Below, piece by piece: positions 8,953 to 19,669 of a stretch of DNA of 64,000 bases. This DNA comes from Flavobacteriaceae bacterium. GTDB taxonomy: Bacteria > Bacteroidota > Bacteroidia > Flavobacteriales > Flavobacteriaceae. The stretch is from positions 496,001-560,000 of the forward strand of contig JAGYIX010000003.1 of the NCBI GenBank assembly GCA_018402205.1. The letters run 5' to 3'. A program made the translations under genes and the position numbers. The stretch's first letter is position 1, and each line of letters begins with the position of its first letter. The notes under the pieces are model-generated. The model was not told the origin of the DNA. It saw only the letters and a list, made by a program, of their open reading frames with translations, and ran no database searches.

Positions 8953-10033
8953 GAAGTATTTCTTGGATCAATTCGACAATTTCTTGAGCTGCATTCGGAC
9001 GTGCATGTTGCTTTAAACGTTCACCCATTCCCGTTGGATGATTTATCTCTTCAACCAACTGCTGTATCAACGATTCACTTTCGGTATTCATTTCGGATTC
9101 TCTAAGCAGCAAGGCAGCCGATCGCTCGGTAAGTGCCAATGCGTTTTTAGTTTGATGATCCTCGGCAACATTCGGAGAGGGTATAAACAGTACGGGTTTT
9201 CCAAGTATAGAAAGCTCTGAAACAGCCCCAGCTCCAGACCTTGAAATAATCGCATCTGAGAGGGCATAAACCAAGTCCATTCGTTCTATAAATGAAGTCA
9301 CTCTTACCGATTCGCTTTCATACACCTCATAGGTTTCGAAATAACGCGGACCACATTGCCATATCACCTGAAATCCTTTAGCAGTTAGCTCCTTTAGCTG
9401 TTCTGCCATCCAAGAGTTCATGCGCGCTGACCCAAGGCTTCCGCCAAGCAAAAGAAGCACCATTTGATCTGGATCTAATCTAAAATGTTTGGCTGCTTCG
9501 GCCCTAGAGGCAGAAACATTCATGAGCGTTGGCCGCACCGGATTTCCAGTGATTTCAATACGCGTCTTCTTAAAATATCGCTGCATATTTTCATAAGCCA
9601 CGCAAACTACTTTGGCTTTGGGCGACAGCCATTTATTTACTAATCCGGCATATGCATTTTGCTCTTGCAATAAAAAGGGTATTCCTCTTCGAGAAGCAGC
9701 ATATAAAAGAGGTGCACTAGCGAATCCTCCTGTACCAATAACTACATCAGGCTTAAACGTATCTAATAGTTCGTGCGAGCGCCCTATACTGCTCCAAAAC
9801 CTAAAGGGCAGCAATAGATTTCGCCTGCTTAATTTTCGATCTAGTCCTGTGATATTAAGACCTTCAATGGCGTATCCTGCCTGAGGCACCTTCACCATCT
9901 CCATCTTATTTTTCGCTCCTACAAATAGAATAGAGCAATCAGGAAACTCCGCTCTAAGGGCATCAGCAATAGCGATTGCCGGATAAATGTGTCCTCCGGT
10001 GCCACCTCCCGATAAGATGAAGGCATAGCTCAT
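8942..10033 (-). CDS. murG: UDP-GlcNAc--lipid I N-acetylglucosaminyltransferase MurG
   Basis: ILSGGGTGGHIYPAIAIA, SRSGAGAVSELSILGKPVLFIP. Confidence 0.97.
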   Translation of the reverse strand: MSYAFILSGGGTGGHIYPAIAIADALRAEFPDCSILFVGAKNKMEMVKVPQAGYAIEGLNITGLDRKLSRRNLLLPFRFWSSIGRSHELLDTFKPDVVIGTGGFASAPLLYAASRRGIPFLLQEQNAYAGLVNKWLSPKAKVVCVAYENMQRYFKKTRIEITGNPVRPTLMNVSASRAEAAKHFRLDPDQMVLLLLGGSLGSARMNSWMAEQLKELTAKGFQVIWQCGPRYFETYEVYESESVRVTSFIERMDLVYALSDAIISRSGAGAVSELSILGKPVLFIPSPNVAEDHQTKNALALTERSAALLLRESEMNTESESLIQQLVEEINHPTGMGERLKQHARPNAAQEIVELIQEILHEH

Positions 10034-11187
10034 GAGACCACCGTCTTTTTTTGTTTATGCTGTGCAGCACTAAGCACAATACCTATGGCAATACAGGTCA
10101 TCCAAATAGAGGTGCCTCCCATACTAATTAGCGGTAAAGGCTGCCCGGTTACCGGAACCAACTCTACCACAACAGCCATATTTAAAAGCGCCTGAAACAC
10201 TATAGGTATCCCAAGACCAACTACTAATAGTTTAGCAAATACAGCCTCAGACGAGTGCGCAATCACAACAATACGTATCAAAAAAACGATATACAAAAGC
10301 AATAGAAATAGACCGCCTACTAGACCGTATTCTTCGACGATTATTGCGTATATAAAGTCTGATGTGCTTTGAGATATTCGGTTCTTAATAACGCTCTTAC
10401 CAGCACCCTTTCCAAAAACTCCTCCTTCGGCGACAGCTATTTTTGCCAAGGTGATTTGATGTCGGCTGTCGGTAGAAGCCGTTTCGGGGTGTAGATAGGT
10501 TTCTACACGATTCTTCCAAGTCAGGGCACGGTCAGACGGAATAGACTCAGGCGATTTCATAAGCACCGTCAGAAACAAAGCCGCTCCAGCTAAAAGTGCC
10601 ATAGAAATACCTACCAAGTACTTAAGAGGATATCCGCCTATAAAACACAAAACAAAAGCCATAAGCCCAATAATGGCAGCCGTTGAAAAATTCTGACTAA
10701 AGACCAATAAGACCGTAAGCCCAATGGGAATCCAAAGCGGTAAAATACTCTCTGTAAACTTTATCGTTCGTGCTTTATTCTTAGCCAAATAACTTGCAAT
10801 ACACACCATGAGTACCAATTGGGCGAGCGTCGAGGGCTGAAAATTCATATTGAGAAGTGGCACGTTTACCCAACGATTTGCACTCACCCCTCCGATAGAA
10901 TTTCCCATAGTTAAGGTATAGGCCAGCAAAGCAACTACGGGGATGAAAAACAACCACCCTAGTATGGCTATGCGCTCGATAGATAGCTTGTGCGTGAGAT
11001 AAATCAGAAAAAACCCGGCCAAAAGCAAGAACATATGCTTAAACAAGAGCGTTCGAATCACCGAAATTCCCTCGTCTACACTAATCTGTGTGCCTGCACT
11101 ATATACTGGTAAAAACGAAAATATAGCCAAGAGCAACGTGATCGCCCATAACGTTTTATCTCCCTTAAGCAGGTTAAACAATTTCAT
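10030..11187 (-). CDS. ftsW: SEDS family protein FtsW
   Basis: Polytopic SEDS protein; TGQPLPLISMGGTSIW motif; dcw position. Confidence 0.95.
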   Translation of the reverse strand: MKLFNLLKGDKTLWAITLLLAIFSFLPVYSAGTQISVDEGISVIRTLLFKHMFLLLAGFFLIYLTHKLSIERIAILGWLFFIPVVALLAYTLTMGNSIGGVSANRWVNVPLLNMNFQPSTLAQLVLMVCIASYLAKNKARTIKFTESILPLWIPIGLTVLLVFSQNFSTAAIIGLMAFVLCFIGGYPLKYLVGISMALLAGAALFLTVLMKSPESIPSDRALTWKNRVETYLHPETASTDSRHQITLAKIAVAEGGVFGKGAGKSVIKNRISQSTSDFIYAIIVEEYGLVGGLFLLLLYIVFLIRIVVIAHSSEAVFAKLLVVGLGIPIVFQALLNMAVVVELVPVTGQPLPLISMGGTSIWMTCIAIGIVLSAAQHKQKKTVVS

Positions 11188-12540
11188 TTAATCTATGGCC
11201 TTAACCGTTTTTATAAACTCTTCCCCTCTGTGCTCGTAGTTAGTAAACAAATCAAAACTGGCACATGCCGGAGATAGCAATACAGTGTCACCGCGCTCTG
11301 TATAAAGCATAGCCTTGGCGACCGCATCGCTCATAGAATTTACCTCTACTATTTGATCTATTACGCGAGAAAAGGTGTCTATAAGCTTGGCATTATTCGC
11401 GCCCAAACAGATAATAGCTTTAACCTTCTCGCGAACTAAAGGCATGAGATCGTTGTAATCGTTTCCTTTATCAACACCACCTGCAATCCAAATAATGGGA
11501 CGCTTTACCGATTCCAAGGCGAAATAGGTAGCATTCACGTTGGTAGCCTTAGAGTCGTTGATAAAGCGAACACCAGAGAATTCTTCGACTACCTGCATTC
11601 GGTGTTTAATACCCGTAAAGCCTTCAATGCTCTGCTTAATGGCTTCTTTGTGTATAGATTTAAGCATACCAATCATGCCGGCAGCCATGGCGTTTTTAAG
11701 ATTGTGAAGCCCCTCTACAGGCACTGCAGAGGTTTCAATTTCAATACTGTTGTCTAGTACGTTCATAATCATTTTGTCTTGGTCTAAATAAGCCCCTTGG
11801 GTTAGCTTTCTCTTCACACTGAAGGGAAGCTGCGTGGCTCTAATTTCATGCACAGATGCTTCTAGATGTTTTTGAATGACTTCGCAGTCGGCATCGTAGA
11901 TGAAATAGTCTTTTTCGGTCTGATTCATGCAAATGCGAAACTTGGCGTCGATATACGAAGAGAAATCATTGCCGTATCGGTCAAGGTGATCTGGAGTAAT
12001 GTTGGTGATCACAGCGATATGTGGTCTAAAGTCTTTGATGTGATCTAACTGAAAACTACTCACCTCTAATACGTATAAAGATTGTGGCTTATCGGCTAAA
12101 AGTCGTGCAAAACTATCTCCAATATTTCCGCCTAAGGCTACGTCTAGTTGTTGATCGGCAAGTATCTTATGTGTAAGTGCGGCTGTAGTCGTCTTACCGT
12201 TAGTGCCAGTTATTGCAACTATTTCAGCCTGGGTATGCTTAAAGGCAAACTCTATCTCAGACACCACTAGAGTACCGGCTGCCTCGAACTTTCTGATGAC
12301 TTCTACATCATTAGGAATACCCGGACTTTTCACCACAAGATCTGCCTGTTTTAGACGATCCCAACTATGCCCCCCAGCCTCAAATTCAATCTCGTAATGA
12401 GCCAAAAGACCTTCATAATGAGCATTCACCTTGCCCTTATCGCTCACAAAAACGCGATCTCCGAGCTGCTTTGCAAGTATTGCCGCACCCACTCCACTCT
12501 CTTGAGCGCCTAAAACAACTATATATCTTGAACGACTCAT
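11188..12540 (-). CDS. murD: UDP-N-acetylmuramoyl-L-alanine--D-glutamate ligase
   Basis: AITGTNGKTTTAALTHKIL; dcw position. Confidence 0.96.
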   Translation of the reverse strand: MSRSRYIVVLGAQESGVGAAILAKQLGDRVFVSDKGKVNAHYEGLLAHYEIEFEAGGHSWDRLKQADLVVKSPGIPNDVEVIRKFEAAGTLVVSEIEFAFKHTQAEIVAITGTNGKTTTAALTHKILADQQLDVALGGNIGDSFARLLADKPQSLYVLEVSSFQLDHIKDFRPHIAVITNITPDHLDRYGNDFSSYIDAKFRICMNQTEKDYFIYDADCEVIQKHLEASVHEIRATQLPFSVKRKLTQGAYLDQDKMIMNVLDNSIEIETSAVPVEGLHNLKNAMAAGMIGMLKSIHKEAIKQSIEGFTGIKHRMQVVEEFSGVRFINDSKATNVNATYFALESVKRPIIWIAGGVDKGNDYNDLMPLVREKVKAIICLGANNAKLIDTFSRVIDQIVEVNSMSDAVAKAMLYTERGDTVLLSPACASFDLFTNYEHRGEEFIKTVKAID

Positions 12541-13739
12541 TATCTAATTTTTAGGGTGACAACACTTAGAACAGCGAGCAAAATGCCCACGATTAAAAAA
12601 CGGGTAACAATTTTACTCTCGTGATACCCTTTCTTTTGATAGTGATGATGCAAGGGAGCCATTAAAAATATACGCCTGCCTTCACCGAACTTCTTTTTGG
12701 TATACTTGAAGTAGCCTACCTGTCCCATCACTGATAGCGATTCGGCCAAGAAAACCCCACATAATACGGGTATAAGCAATTCTTTGCGCACAATAAGTGC
12801 AATAACCGCGATTAAGCCTCCAATAGTCAAGCTTCCGGTATCCCCCATAAACACTTGAGCCGGATAGGCGTTATACCACAAGAATCCAATCAATCCACCA
12901 ATAAAAGCTCCTGAAAACACCACTACTTCTCCTACCCGAGGCAAATAGAATATATTGAGGTAATCGGCAAACAATACATTACCTGAAACCCATGCCATAA
13001 GTAAAAGGGTGAGCACAATAATTACAGACGAGCCAGCAGCTAATCCGTCTATACCATCGGTCAAATTGGCCCCGTTAGAAACCGCCGTAATAATAAAGAT
13101 GACCACCAAAATAAAAACCACCCATGCGTATGGAGCCAAATCTTCTGAGAAGAAGGTCAGAAAGTCGGCATAGTCTAATTCATTATTTTTAAAAAACGGA
13201 AGGTTGGTCTTCACAGACTTGACCTCAACGCTCTCTCTTAACGACACTCCCGCAGACTCTTCCCTTAAGGTCACTTGCGGATGAAAGTAGAGCACCGCGC
13301 CCACCACCACACCAAGACTCACCTGGCCAGCAATTTTAAAGATTCCTTTTAATCCGTTTTTATCGTTCTTGAACTTTTTTATGTAGTCATCGATAAATCC
13401 TATACTCCCCATCCAAACGGTAGTTAGTATAAGTAATTGTATATACACATTAGTTAGGTCAGTAAACAGCAAAGCGGGTACAAGGGTAGCCCCTATGATG
13501 ATGAGCCCACCCATAGTTGGCGTACCGGCCTTCTGCGCCTGACCCTCTAAACCCAGGTCACGAATGCTTTCGCCTATTTGCTTTCTGCGCAAGAAGGCAA
13601 TGATAGACCTTCCGAAGACAGAGCCAATGATAAGCCCTGTTAAGGTAGCTAGAGCCGCCCTAAAAGATAAAAACTGAAAGAGTGAGGCTCCCGGCAGCTG
13701 GTAATTACGTTCAAGAAAATCAAACAGGTGATAGAGCAT
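12540..13739 (-). CDS. mraY: Phospho-N-acetylmuramoyl-pentapeptide-transferase
   Basis: [42 protein letters not shown]. Confidence 0.97.
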   Translation of the reverse strand: MLYHLFDFLERNYQLPGASLFQFLSFRAALATLTGLIIGSVFGRSIIAFLRRKQIGESIRDLGLEGQAQKAGTPTMGGLIIIGATLVPALLFTDLTNVYIQLLILTTVWMGSIGFIDDYIKKFKNDKNGLKGIFKIAGQVSLGVVVGAVLYFHPQVTLREESAGVSLRESVEVKSVKTNLPFFKNNELDYADFLTFFSEDLAPYAWVVFILVVIFIITAVSNGANLTDGIDGLAAGSSVIIVLTLLLMAWVSGNVLFADYLNIFYLPRVGEVVVFSGAFIGGLIGFLWYNAYPAQVFMGDTGSLTIGGLIAVIALIVRKELLIPVLCGVFLAESLSVMGQVGYFKYTKKKFGEGRRIFLMAPLHHHYQKKGYHESKIVTRFLIVGILLAVLSVVTLKIR

Positions 13740-13743
13740 AGGG

Positions 13744-15198
13744 TTAAGCGTTTAAAAGTTCTTTTACGATTTTCAGATCGTCAAAATCAAACCGCTGACC
13801 ATTGATTTCTTGATACTTCTCATGACCCTTTCCAGCGATAAGCAGCAGATCGTTAGGTTGTGCAATGGTCACAGCCATCTTTATGGCCTCAAAACGATCA
13901 GGCTGCACCAATATCTTCTTGTGTAATTCTACCGAGACACCTTGGTTCATCTGTTTAATAATCTCCAAAGGGTCTTCATTTCTTGGGTTATCTGAAGTAA
14001 AAATGACTAAGTCACTTTGTTCCGACGCAATCTTTCCCATTTCTGGGCGTTTTGCCCGATCTCTATTTCCGCCGCAACCCAACACTGTTAGAAGTCTTTC
14101 ATTTTTGGTGCGCAATTGAGCTATAGCCTCAAATACATTACCAAGAGCGTCTGGAGTATGAGCAAAATCTACAATAGCGTATACCCCATTAGAACCCTTA
14201 ACTACATTAAATCGACCTTCTACCGGTTTAAGTGCACTCATGGCTACTACAACTTCGTCTCTCTCTAACCCCAAAAGAGAGCATACCGCGTAAACGGCTA
14301 AAAGATTAGAAGCGTTAAATGCCCCAAGAAGAGGAGTGTACAACTCTTTATCTTCTATGCGAATAAGCATTCCAGTAGACTGATTTTCAATGATTTGTGC
14401 TTTATAATCACTCACCGATTTAATGCCGTAGAAATGAGAAGTAGCTTTAGAGTTTTGCAGCATGTACTTCGCGTTTTTATCGTCGGCATTTGCTAGAGCA
14501 AACGAGCGAGTTTCAAGCTGATCAAAAAGGCGTTTTTTGACATCGCGATAAGCCGCAAAAGTTTTATGGTAATCTAAATGATCGTGAGAAAGGTTGGTAA
14601 ATACGGCTCCTTCAAACTCGATGCCAAGGTGGCGCTCTTGGTCGATACCATGAGAGCTAACCTCCATAAAACAATAGGTACAACCTCGATCGCGCATTTG
14701 TGCTAAATGGTACTGAACCACTAACGGATCAGGGGTAGTATGCGTAGTTTCAAAAACCTCATCGCCGTAGCAGATCTTTATGGTAGAAACTAGTCCAGCA
14801 TCATAGCCCAAACTACGAACAGTCTCAAAGAGCAGGGTAGAGACCGACGTTTTTCCATTAGTGCCGGTGACACCTACCACTTTTATAGTAGACGAAGGGT
14901 GGTCGTACCAATTAGAAGCTATCTTAGATAAGGCGGCGCGTGTATTATCTGTTTGTATATAGGTAACCCCTTCTTTTAAACTGTGGGGTAACTGCTCGCA
15001 AATTATAGCCGACACCCCTTTTTCAATAGCGGCATCTATAAATTGATGCCCATTAACGCTGACCCCATTTATAGCTACAAACAAAGCGCCTTCACTGCAA
15101 CTGCGTGAATCGGCAGTAACTAGGTTTATGGCACGATCTGTAGCCCCTGATACTGCGTGAAGCGAAACCTTATATAATAGCTCTTTAAGGATTTTCAT
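13744..15198 (-). CDS. murE: UDP-N-acetylmuramoyl-L-alanyl-D-glutamate--2,6-diaminopimelate ligase
   Basis: [25 protein letters not shown] (DNPR motif), [10 protein letters not shown]. Confidence 0.96.
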   Translation of the reverse strand: MKILKELLYKVSLHAVSGATDRAINLVTADSRSCSEGALFVAINGVSVNGHQFIDAAIEKGVSAIICEQLPHSLKEGVTYIQTDNTRAALSKIASNWYDHPSSTIKVVGVTGTNGKTSVSTLLFETVRSLGYDAGLVSTIKICYGDEVFETTHTTPDPLVVQYHLAQMRDRGCTYCFMEVSSHGIDQERHLGIEFEGAVFTNLSHDHLDYHKTFAAYRDVKKRLFDQLETRSFALANADDKNAKYMLQNSKATSHFYGIKSVSDYKAQIIENQSTGMLIRIEDKELYTPLLGAFNASNLLAVYAVCSLLGLERDEVVVAMSALKPVEGRFNVVKGSNGVYAIVDFAHTPDALGNVFEAIAQLRTKNERLLTVLGCGGNRDRAKRPEMGKIASEQSDLVIFTSDNPRNEDPLEIIKQMNQGVSVELHKKILVQPDRFEAIKMAVTIAQPNDLLLIAGKGHEKYQEINGQRFDFDDLKIVKELLNA

Positions 15199-17069
15199 TT
15201 TATAGGCGTATCAACTTGGGTTACTTCAATAGGTAAAAGCGGTGTAACGCTTACAAGGGGCTTTGAAGGAAGCGGTTCTGAAGACTCGGTAACTTGTGTT
15301 TTCAAGTGCACTTCATCTACAAAGGGTGAAGTAGCATAGATCTTCTGAGCGATAGATTTAAACACAGGACCCGCGACGTCTGCCCCATAGATTTTATCGT
15401 TCTTATCTGGTCTATGAACTACCACAATGCACGAGTAACGCGGCTCATCAGCAGGAAAATACCCAACGAATGACGACACATAATCGACATTCTCTTTGCC
15501 CAATTGGTAATTCACTTGAGCGGTACCGGTTTTGCCCGCTATGGGAAAATGTTTATCGTAAAGTTTATGGGCCGTTCCGTAGGGCTTTTCGACTACGTCG
15601 GCAAGTAAGCGCTGGGCGATCTTAATGGTCTTCGCACTAGCAAGAGACGGATGAATCACCTCTGTTTCAAACCTGCGCACCACTTGATCCCCTCGTCTGA
15701 CCTCAGAAACAAATTGCGGTTTGATATAGCGTCCGTCATTAGCAATTGCATTGTAAAACGCAAGCACCTGAAGCGGTGTCATGAGCACCTCGTAGCCATG
15801 AGACATCCAGGCCAACGAAAGACCCGACCAGCCCTTATCGCCCGGATAACGTATAAGTGGTGCCTGTTCCCCTTCAATGGGCAAGCCTAAAGGCTCGTGC
15901 AGCTTCATAGAATACAAACGATTCACAAAAGCTTGAGCACTACCCTTGTACCCTTCATTAATCAGTTCTGCAAAAGCAGTATTAGAAGAAACAGCAAAAG
16001 CCGTGGCCAAATTTATAGCCCCGTAACCGCCCCTGCGAGAATCGTATATATACTTATCGTAGACCTTGTATTGACCGTATTTCGCATGAAACGTGGTAGC
16101 CGTGTCGGCCTTTTTATCTTCTAAGGCTGCAATAAGTGACATTAACTTAAAGGTCGATCCGGGCTCGAATAAATCAGCTACCGCAGCATTATAGGTCTCG
16201 CTATAGGTAGAATCTGCATTCATGTTAAGATTAGACATGGCCCTAATCGCACCAGTCTTCACATCCATAACAACCGCTAATCCGCGCTCGGCGCGATACT
16301 TACGCAGCACTTGACTTAAAGTAGAATGCGCGATATCTTGAATATTACTGTGAATGGTAGTCACCAAATCGTATCCGTCTTTAGGCTCTTTGGTATTTTC
16401 AAGATTCACTGGCTTCCAAAGCCCTTTTTGAATGCGTTGCACTTCTCTGAGACCGTCCTCTCCTTTGAGCACATGATCGTTAAATCCACCTTCTAACCCT
16501 ACCCTATAGGTTTTGGTGCCTTCATCGAGAAAGTAGCCTACTAATCGAGAGGCTAATGGGTCTAAGGGCTTTTTTCGAGTAATCTTAGAATCTACGATTA
16601 TACCTCCCTTACCTCTGCCACGCACAAAGAGCGGAAAACGCTGAAGGCGCTTAAAGTCTCCGTATTCTAAATTAGAAGCTATGCGCACGTAGCGATCTTT
16701 AGACTGACGAGCTGCTCTGAATTTTATCTCTAAACCCTTAGAATCAGTTGAGAGCAATTGAGCCAAAGAGTCGCAAAGCGCACCTATTTCTTGCTCAAAT
16801 AGATCGGCGCGCGCTACGGTAGGGTCAAAATGCACTGTATACGCAGACACCGATGTGGCGAGTAGCGCACCATCAACCGAATATATAGAGCCCCTTTTTG
16901 CCTCAATAGGCTCCAATTTGCGGTTATCAGAGAGTGCCGATAATTGTAATTCGTCTTTTTCTACCCATTGAATCTGAAACAATTTATAAGTGATAAGCGC
17001 TCCGAAGACCAGTAAAAACGCCGATACCAGCACAAGACGTCTCATCATAGTTGTTACCTTCTGATCCAT
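15195..17069 (-). CDS. ftsI: Penicillin-binding protein 3 / FtsI transpeptidase
   Basis: EPGSTFKLMSLIAALE (SxxK), SSNTAFAEL (SxN), GKTGTAQVN (KTG). Confidence 0.94.
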   Translation of the reverse strand: MDQKVTTMMRRLVLVSAFLLVFGALITYKLFQIQWVEKDELQLSALSDNRKLEPIEAKRGSIYSVDGALLATSVSAYTVHFDPTVARADLFEQEIGALCDSLAQLLSTDSKGLEIKFRAARQSKDRYVRIASNLEYGDFKRLQRFPLFVRGRGKGGIIVDSKITRKKPLDPLASRLVGYFLDEGTKTYRVGLEGGFNDHVLKGEDGLREVQRIQKGLWKPVNLENTKEPKDGYDLVTTIHSNIQDIAHSTLSQVLRKYRAERGLAVVMDVKTGAIRAMSNLNMNADSTYSETYNAAVADLFEPGSTFKLMSLIAALEDKKADTATTFHAKYGQYKVYDKYIYDSRRGGYGAINLATAFAVSSNTAFAELINEGYKGSAQAFVNRLYSMKLHEPLGLPIEGEQAPLIRYPGDKGWSGLSLAWMSHGYEVLMTPLQVLAFYNAIANDGRYIKPQFVSEVRRGDQVVRRFETEVIHPSLASAKTIKIAQRLLADVVEKPYGTAHKLYDKHFPIAGKTGTAQVNYQLGKENVDYVSSFVGYFPADEPRYSCIVVVHRPDKNDKIYGADVAGPVFKSIAQKIYATSPFVDEVHLKTQVTESSEPLPSKPLVSVTPLLPIEVTQVDTPIK

Positions 17070-17070
17070 A

Positions 17071-17379
17071 CTATTTAACTATAATTTTTACCGGCGGAAC
17101 CACTGATGGGCGCAACCCTTTACTCTCTAAACTTATTTTCATAGACGACTCAAGTCGCATTTGCTGAACCGCTCGGCGGCCTTCGATATGCTCGTTTCTA
17201 AATCCTTGAAGCTCATTATTTAGGGTGTCTATACGCACTACTTTCTGGTCGGAACTATGTGCCGCATAAATCATTAATGCGAAAAGAGAAAACACATAGA
17301 AAATGAATCGCCAATTCTTTGCGGCGTCTTCACTTACTAATGGGCTTCCTTTGAATACTTCTACAAACCAGTTTTTCAT
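17071..17379 (-). CDS. FtsL-like cell division protein
   Basis: 102 aa bitopic protein between rsmH and ftsI. Confidence 0.75.
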   Translation of the reverse strand: MKNWFVEVFKGSPLVSEDAAKNWRFIFYVFSLFALMIYAAHSSDQKVVRIDTLNNELQGFRNEHIEGRRAVQQMRLESSMKISLESKGLRPSVVPPVKIIVK

Positions 17380-18299
17380 GACTCCTTAAACGTATTTTCT
17401 ATGCGTTCTGCCACCCTAAGCACCGCACTTCTAGATCTTGGGTTTACCCCTATTTCATTGTCTGAAGCCTCCATTGGCCGTCCGACTTTCTTAAAAAACA
17501 ACCGTGGATTTCCATAGAAATCTTTTTCGATCGCCCCATCTACCCTAGAAGCACGAATAAAATTCTTAACCAAGCGGTCTTCTAAAGAATGGTAACTCAT
17601 TAAAGCAATGCGTCCGCCTTCTTCTACCACATCAATTAATTGTGGAAGCATTTGTTCTATGGCTTCTAATTCGTTGTTAACCTCAATGCGCAAGGCTTGA
17701 AAAACTTGCGCGTTTTGCTGGTTGCGCTTTGGCACATACAAAACAGCTTCAATAGCCTCTAAAAGTTCAAATGTGGTTGTAATAGGCCCCACCGACCTGC
17801 GAACCTCAATAGCTTTAGCTATAGAATAGGCGTTTTTGAGGTCTGCGTATTTACGAAACAACAGAGCGAGAGCATCGACCGAGTAAGTATTGACAATATC
17901 GGCTGCAGAAATAGGCATTTGTGCGCTCATGCGCATGTCTAGAAGTGCATCAAAACGTGTAGAGAATCCGCGATCTGCAGTATCAAATTGATGCGATGAA
18001 ACCCCAAAATCGGCTAAAACTCCGTTTACCGTGTCGCATCCATGAAAACGAAGCTGGGCTTTAAGGTGTTTAAAATTAGACGCGATAAGGGTAAATCTCG
18101 AATCATTAATTAAGTTGCGCTGCGCATCAGCATCATGATCAAAGGCAAATAACCTGCCCGAAACTCCAAGTTTTTCGAGAATAGCGCGAGAATGGCCACC
18201 GCCGCCAAAAGTCAAATCTACATAAGTGCCACTCGCACGAATCGATAGCGCCTCGACACATTCGTTAAGAAGAACCGGACTATGATAGGTTTGTGTCAT
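17376..18299 (-). CDS. rsmH: 16S rRNA (cytosine1402-N4)-methyltransferase
   Basis: YHSPVLLNECVEAL, VDLTFGGGGHSRAIL, SYHSLEDRLVKNF. Confidence 0.97.
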   Translation of the reverse strand: MTQTYHSPVLLNECVEALSIRASGTYVDLTFGGGGHSRAILEKLGVSGRLFAFDHDADAQRNLINDSRFTLIASNFKHLKAQLRFHGCDTVNGVLADFGVSSHQFDTADRGFSTRFDALLDMRMSAQMPISAADIVNTYSVDALALLFRKYADLKNAYSIAKAIEVRRSVGPITTTFELLEAIEAVLYVPKRNQQNAQVFQALRIEVNNELEAIEQMLPQLIDVVEEGGRIALMSYHSLEDRLVKNFIRASRVDGAIEKDFYGNPRLFFKKVGRPMEASDNEIGVNPRSRSAVLRVAERIENTFKES

Positions 18300-18747
18300 C
18301 TGAGAATATAGATTCAGCTAGATCAGCGTATATATCTTGACCTTCTGTCAATACTGCCTCATACTTTACTTTATCCCATATTTCAATGCGATTGATCGCT
18401 GAAGCGAGCACTACCTCTTTGCTAATAGAAGCAAAAGAGATTAGCGATTTTGGGATTTGCAGGCGCCCATGGTCTTCAAGATTAACCTGTTGAGAGCCGG
18501 CAAGAAAGTTTCTTAAGAAGGTGTCGTAATTTCTACTGAATTGATTTTTCGCTAAAATCTTGGTCATAAGCTCATCGTATGCTTGTTTAGGATAGAACTC
18601 TAAGCACTGCTGAAAGACCGAACGCTTTATCACAAAACCCTTGTCAAGAACCGGAAATAACTGCGTCATGAGCGAAGAGGGAATATTTACTCTACCCTTC
18701 ACGTCTGCCTTACACTCGTATTGTCCGATTAAATGGGTCATACTCAT
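18280..18747 (-). CDS. mraZ: Transcriptional regulator MraZ
   Basis: Two SpoVT/AbrB-like repeats (GQYECKADVKGRVNIPSSL; LEDHGRLQIPKSL); first gene of dcw cluster. Start 18747 or 18741. Confidence 0.94.
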   Translation of the reverse strand: MSMTHLIGQYECKADVKGRVNIPSSLMTQLFPVLDKGFVIKRSVFQQCLEFYPKQAYDELMTKILAKNQFSRNYDTFLRNFLAGSQQVNLEDHGRLQIPKSLISFASISKEVVLASAINRIEIWDKVKYEAVLTEGQDIYADLAESIFSDDTNLS

Positions 18748-18759
18748 TGAGATACTCTT

Positions 18760-18767
18760 CAAATATA
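18760..18767 (-). promoter_or_regulatory. Candidate -7 element of mraZ/dcw promoter (TATATTTG)
   Basis: TAnnTTTG match on minus strand just upstream of mraZ start. Confidence 0.55.
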
Positions 18768-18779
18768 GGGGTTATATAT

Positions 18780-18806
18780 CCACTTTTTTACACTTTTTTA
18801 CACTTT
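18780..18806 (-). promoter_or_regulatory. Candidate MraZ-binding boxes: three AAAGTG(T/G) repeats with 10-bp period
   Basis: Minus strand reads AAAGTGTaaaAAAGTGTaaaAAAGTGG; boxes at 18800-18806, 18790-18796, 18780-18786. Confidence 0.75.
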
Positions 18807-18814
18807 TATCCACA
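18806..18814 (+). promoter_or_regulatory. Consensus DnaA box (TTATCCACA)
   Basis: Exact match to TTATNCACA; near-match TTATCCCCA at 18827-18835, 21 bp away on the same strand. Confidence 0.55.
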
Positions 18815-18885
18815 ATTTGAATAAAGTTATCCCCAGCACCGTAGTTGCACTTATTTTCTATATTTGAACTTTGCAATCGCACAGT

Positions 18886-19656
18886 ATGCAGCAAGGTCAG
18901 AAGACTAAGAATGCCGGTAAGTTTCAGTATTTAGATCAAGGAGAGGGTACCCCTATCATCGTGCTGCACGGGCTAATGGGAGGCTTAAGTAATTTCTGTG
19001 CAGTAGCTGATCATTTTTCAAAACTAAACTACCGGGTAATTATTCCTGTGCTCCCTCTTTACGACCTCCCCATACTAAAAACAACGGTGAAGGCATTTGC
19101 TCAGTATATAAACGAATTCATAAAGCATTTAGAGCTGAAAGATGTCATCTTACTTGGCAATTCATTAGGCGGACACATTGGACTACTTCATGTAAAGTTA
19201 TTCTCTTCTAATGCCAAGGCTTTAGTCATAACAGGTAGCTCTGGACTTTATGAGAATTCTATGGGAGACAGCTATCCTAAACGCGGAGATTACGAATACA
19301 TTAAAAAGAAAGCTGAAGAAGTATTCTACGACCCTGAGGTAGCTACTAAAGCACTAATAGATGAAGTGTTCGAACTCGTAAACGATCGAGGTAAATTGGT
19401 AAAAACCTTAGCTATTGCCAAAAGTGCTATTCGCCATAATATGGCCAAAGACCTTCCTAAGCTCAATACTCCGACCTGCATTATTTGGGGCAAAAATGAT
19501 AAAGTCACCCCTCCTGAAGTTGCTGAAGAGTTTCACAAGCTCTTACCAGATTCCGAACTTTTCTGGGTCGATAAATGCGGCCACGCCCCAATGATGGAGA
19601 ATCCCGAAGAATTCAATCGCCTACTAGAATCTTGGCTTAAAAAACGCCAACTATAA
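18886..19656 (+). CDS. Alpha/beta hydrolase
   Basis: VLHGLMGGLSNF, LLGNSLGGHIGLLH nucleophile elbow, CGHAPMMENPEEF. Confidence 0.9.
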   Translation: MQQGQKTKNAGKFQYLDQGEGTPIIVLHGLMGGLSNFCAVADHFSKLNYRVIIPVLPLYDLPILKTTVKAFAQYINEFIKHLELKDVILLGNSLGGHIGLLHVKLFSSNAKALVITGSSGLYENSMGDSYPKRGDYEYIKKKAEEVFYDPEVATKALIDEVFELVNDRGKLVKTLAIAKSAIRHNMAKDLPKLNTPTCIIWGKNDKVTPPEVAEEFHKLLPDSELFWVDKCGHAPMMENPEEFNRLLESWLKKRQL

Positions 19657-19669
19657 AAACTCCCAAGGC

